A DNA stretch of 6,792 nucleotides. It comes from an uncultured Lachnospiraceae bacterium (GTDB lineage: Bacteria; Bacillota; Clostridia; Lachnospirales; Lachnospiraceae). The notes under the pieces were generated by a model, which saw nothing but the letters and a program-made list of their open reading frames with translations, did not search any database and was not told where the DNA came from. The position numbers and the translations under genes were made by a program. The DNA lies in NCBI GenBank assembly GCA_934434905.1, contig CAKSAI010000174.1, positions 1-6,792 on the forward strand, read 5' to 3'. Positions 4,917 through 6,792 of the stretch are shown here, in pieces. Position 1 is the first letter of the stretch. Each line of letters begins with the position of its first letter.

Positions 4917-6779
4917 TATTCTGTTCGTCCGTTTCTTTTGATACAAAAATGCAATACCGCACCCACTAACTGCCAAAGCCAGCATCCATATGCCTGTCAT
5001 CCGGTTTGAACCATCGCCTGTCTTCGGGTTTTCACTTCCATCCGACATATACTTGAAATCCAACGGTCCCCAACCGGTATTTGGTGCCTCATGGAACTCA
5101 TATGTTTCCCCATTCAGAATAACAATCCCATCTATAGAGGCAACACTGCTGTGGATAGATTCTGAGGCGGCAAAAAACTTATCGTCCGCTCCCATATAGT
5201 CTGATATGATATAATAGGTCGTGTTTGCTTTCAGCACCACGCCGCCCTTTATCTCACCATAGACAAAGCCATCCTTGGCCCCTTCTTTTGCCACGGCAAC
5301 TGCTTTTCCATAATCGAGTACCAGTGAACCATCCACATTAGCGATCAGAAAGTTGTGTGTTAAAGCGCTGCCCTTCGTGTACCATCGTCCTAAAGCAGTA
5401 AGCTTTATATCCTTACCTCCTACGGTAATCCGCATTCCGGCCCAGCCTGCAGGCATAGATACATTGGAACCAGATACATTACCAGGACCGGCAATTTTTA
5501 CCTTTCTTGTAAAGTTGACTTCTTTTATATCAGCTTCTGATCCCTGTTCCGGAGCGTTTGTTTGATTTCCGCCCGTCCCAGTATTTCCGCCTGAATTATT
5601 ATTCTCTCCACCTTGGGATGGATCCAGCGATTCCCCTGCCTCCTTCACCTCATATTTCATGTCCAGAGGCCCCCAGCCAACATTTGCAGCTGCAACAAAA
5701 TTATACTGGTTGGTTGCTCCATCCAGGATAACGATGCCATCAATGGACGCCTCTGTCCTGGTAGTGCTCACGGCACCTGCATAAAACTTATCTGTGCTTC
5801 CCTGATAATCTGACACAATGTAGTACGACGTATTTTTCTTAAGGGTTACCTGGTCACTCAATTTTCCATAGACGAAACCCTCTTTTGCACCCTCTGACGC
5901 TGTAGCAACTGCCTTTCCATAATCCAAAACAATCGACCCGTCTGTATTGGTAATCAGGAAATTATGGGTTTTGGCACTCTCACCGGTATACCAACGACCC
6001 AAGGCGGTAACGGATATGTCCTTATCTCCCACTGTGACCCGCATTCCGGCCCAGCCTCCCGGCATGGTGACAGCAGAACCCGGCACATTTCCCGGCTCCG
6101 CAATTGCCACACTCTGCGTAAGCGTCAATTCATTCCCGACATCCTGCGCCGGCACCTCCACTTCATACTTCACATCCAGGGGGCCCCAGCCAATGCCTGC
6201 TGCCGGTGAAAAATCATACTGTGCGCCGTTCAGGATCACAATTCCGTCAATAGAGGCATCCGCAGTAGTGACACTCGCCGCACCCGCATAAAACTTGTCT
6301 CTGTCCCCCTGATAGTCAGAAACAATATAGTACGATGTGTTTTTCGTAAGCGTTATCTTCTCGTTCAGTTCGCCGTAGACAAATCCCTCTGCTGTTCCCT
6401 CCGGCGCTGCAGCCACCGCCTTTCCATAATCCAAAACGATAGAACCATCCAGATTGACGATCAGGAAGTTGTGAGTTCTGGCGCTCTCGCTGGTATACCA
6501 ACGTCCCAGAGCTGTAACTGCGATGTCCTTATCGCCCACTGTGATTCGCATGCCAGCCCAGCCTCCGGCCATGGTAATACCGGAACCTTCCACATTTCCG
6601 GGGGCAGCAAGTGCAGTTTCAATCGTCAGATTCCTCTCTTCCGTTGTAGTTCCTGTAGCTGTGTTTCCCTCTGCCTTTTCGCCGTTTTCCGCATTTACAC
6701 TGACAGGCAGCCATAGATTCACTGCCAAAACCGCCGCTGCAAGCGCACATGCAAAAATTCCTAAACCTTTTCTTCTCAT
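4914..6779 (-). CDS. Large secreted surface protein with three tandem domains and an NPKTG cell-wall sorting signal
   Basis: I recognise the architecture but not a named family. The 621-residue protein starts with a Sec signal peptide (MRRKGLG, hydrophobic core, VSVNA with cleavage near 30-31). Three tandem domains follow at about 50-207, 217-378 and 420-577, then a sorting signal: NPKTG at 584-588, a hydrophobic segment and a KKR tail. Each domain repeats GGWAGMR-type (AGWAGMR in the third), TVG.KDI, TALGRWYT, THNFLI.N.DGS, VLDYGKAVA, GFVYG, YYI.SDY.G, DKF, ASIDGIVIL and GWGPLD.KY. A Gly/Asn/Ser-rich linker (383-412) sets the third domain apart. The start at 6779 has AGGAG 6 nt upstream at the window edge, so the coding region is complete but its promoter is out of view. 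A sortase should link it to the wall. The conserved core resembles, from memory, small beta-rich modules appended to secreted glycosidases (VTALGR...H...YYxVS...D.WY), which would suggest carbohydrate or surface binding; this is unverified. No catalytic domain is visible. Confidence 0.9.
   Translation of the reverse strand: MRRKGLGIFACALAAAVLAVNLWLPVSVNAENGEKAEGNTATGTTTEERNLTIETALAAPGNVEGSGITMAGGWAGMRITVGDKDIAVTALGRWYTSESARTHNFLIVNLDGSIVLDYGKAVAAAPEGTAEGFVYGELNEKITLTKNTSYYIVSDYQGDRDKFYAGAASVTTADASIDGIVILNGAQYDFSPAAGIGWGPLDVKYEVEVPAQDVGNELTLTQSVAIAEPGNVPGSAVTMPGGWAGMRVTVGDKDISVTALGRWYTGESAKTHNFLITNTDGSIVLDYGKAVATASEGAKEGFVYGKLSDQVTLKKNTSYYIVSDYQGSTDKFYAGAVSTTRTEASIDGIVILDGATNQYNFVAAANVGWGPLDMKYEVKEAGESLDPSQGGENNNSGGNTGTGGNQTNAPEQGSEADIKEVNFTRKVKIAGPGNVSGSNVSMPAGWAGMRITVGGKDIKLTALGRWYTKGSALTHNFLIANVDGSLVLDYGKAVAVAKEGAKDGFVYGEIKGGVVLKANTTYYIISDYMGADDKFFAASESIHSSVASIDGIVILNGETYEFHEAPNTGWGPLDFKYMSDGSENPKTGDGSNRMTGIWMLALAVSGCGIAFLYQKKRTNRI
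4917..5030 (-). other. Cell-wall sorting signal with NPKTG motif
   Basis: The last 38 residues hold NPKTGD, a hydrophobic stretch (about MTGIWMLALAVSGCGIAFLY, in the frame of residues 594-613) and the tail QKKRTNRI. This three-part layout is the classical sortase substrate signal, with NPKTG in place of LPXTG. The sortase itself is not in the window. Confidence 0.85.
5049..5522 (-). repeat. Surface domain copy 3 (residues 420-577)
   Basis: This copy runs from VNFTRKVKIAGPGNV to GWGPLDFKYMS. It is more diverged than copies 1 and 2 (TVGGKDIKLTALGRWYTKGS, YYIISDYMGADDKFFAAS) and is separated from them by the flexible linker at residues 383-412. It lies closest to the wall anchor. Confidence 0.9.
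5646..6131 (-). repeat. Surface domain copy 2 (residues 217-378)
   Basis: This copy runs from ELTLTQSVAIAEPGNV to GWGPLDMKYEV. It is joined to copy 1 by only about nine residues (VPAQDVGN), so the two domains are probably packed closely. It carries a two-residue insertion in DGATNQYNF relative to copy 1. Confidence 0.9.
6159..6632 (-). repeat. Surface domain copy 1 (residues 50-207 of the 621-residue protein)
   Basis: This copy runs from NLTIETALAAPGNV to GWGPLDVKYEV. By eye it is closest to copy 2, sharing long exact blocks such as DGSIVLDYGKAVA and KNTSYYIVSDYQG. Lys/Asp in DKFYAG and Trp in GWAGMR and GRWYT are kept. Confidence 0.9.
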
Positions 6780-6792
6780 GATCTTCTCCTTT

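Noticed and set aside
5049..6632. CRISPR or mobile-element repeats
   Set aside because: The repeats are in-frame protein domains of about 480 bp without spacers, terminal inverted repeats or transposase.

Overview
The window looks like a low-to-mid-GC Firmicute, most likely a gut-type clostridium (Lachnospiraceae-like). The pointers are a T-box leader in front of an aminoacyl-tRNA synthetase, the archaeal/eukaryotic-type ProRS common in Clostridia, strong AGGAGG-type ribosome binding sites, Gram-positive surface anchors (an NPKTG sorting signal and a C-terminal membrane anchor) and sigmaA-like promoters. The species is inference. Every gene I can support lies on the minus strand, so transcription runs from high to low coordinates. 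I see no tRNA, rRNA, CRISPR array, insertion sequence or phage gene.

Right block (6792 to about 3960): a two-gene surface-protein operon. The first gene (6779-4914) encodes a 621-residue secreted protein with three tandem copies of a roughly 160-residue domain, ending in an NPKTG cell-wall sorting signal. The second (4899-4039) starts 14 nt later, its ribosome binding site overlapping the first gene's stop codon. It encodes a 286-residue secreted protein with one diverged copy of the same domain, an acidic Pro/Asp-rich stalk and a C-terminal membrane anchor. A hairpin at 3960-4004 ends the unit. Together the genes would display the same fold at two depths of the envelope, wall-linked and membrane-linked. 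The ligand is unknown, and this is the least described part of the window.

Middle block (3903 to 1091): a sigmaA-type promoter, then a T-box riboswitch with a proline specifier codon, then proS (prolyl-tRNA synthetase), then 16 nt later a PfkB-family sugar kinase (probable fructokinase), closed by a perfect 36-bp palindrome followed by a T-rich run. The layout predicts that uncharged tRNA-Pro controls both the synthetase and the sugar kinase.

Left block (1100 to 1): a 293-nt AT-rich, apparently non-coding stretch holding a promoter, then an AraC-family regulator (807 to the left edge) cut by the window within its second helix-turn-helix. This block is visibly more AT-rich than the genes to its right. 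The regulator's targets are not identifiable here.
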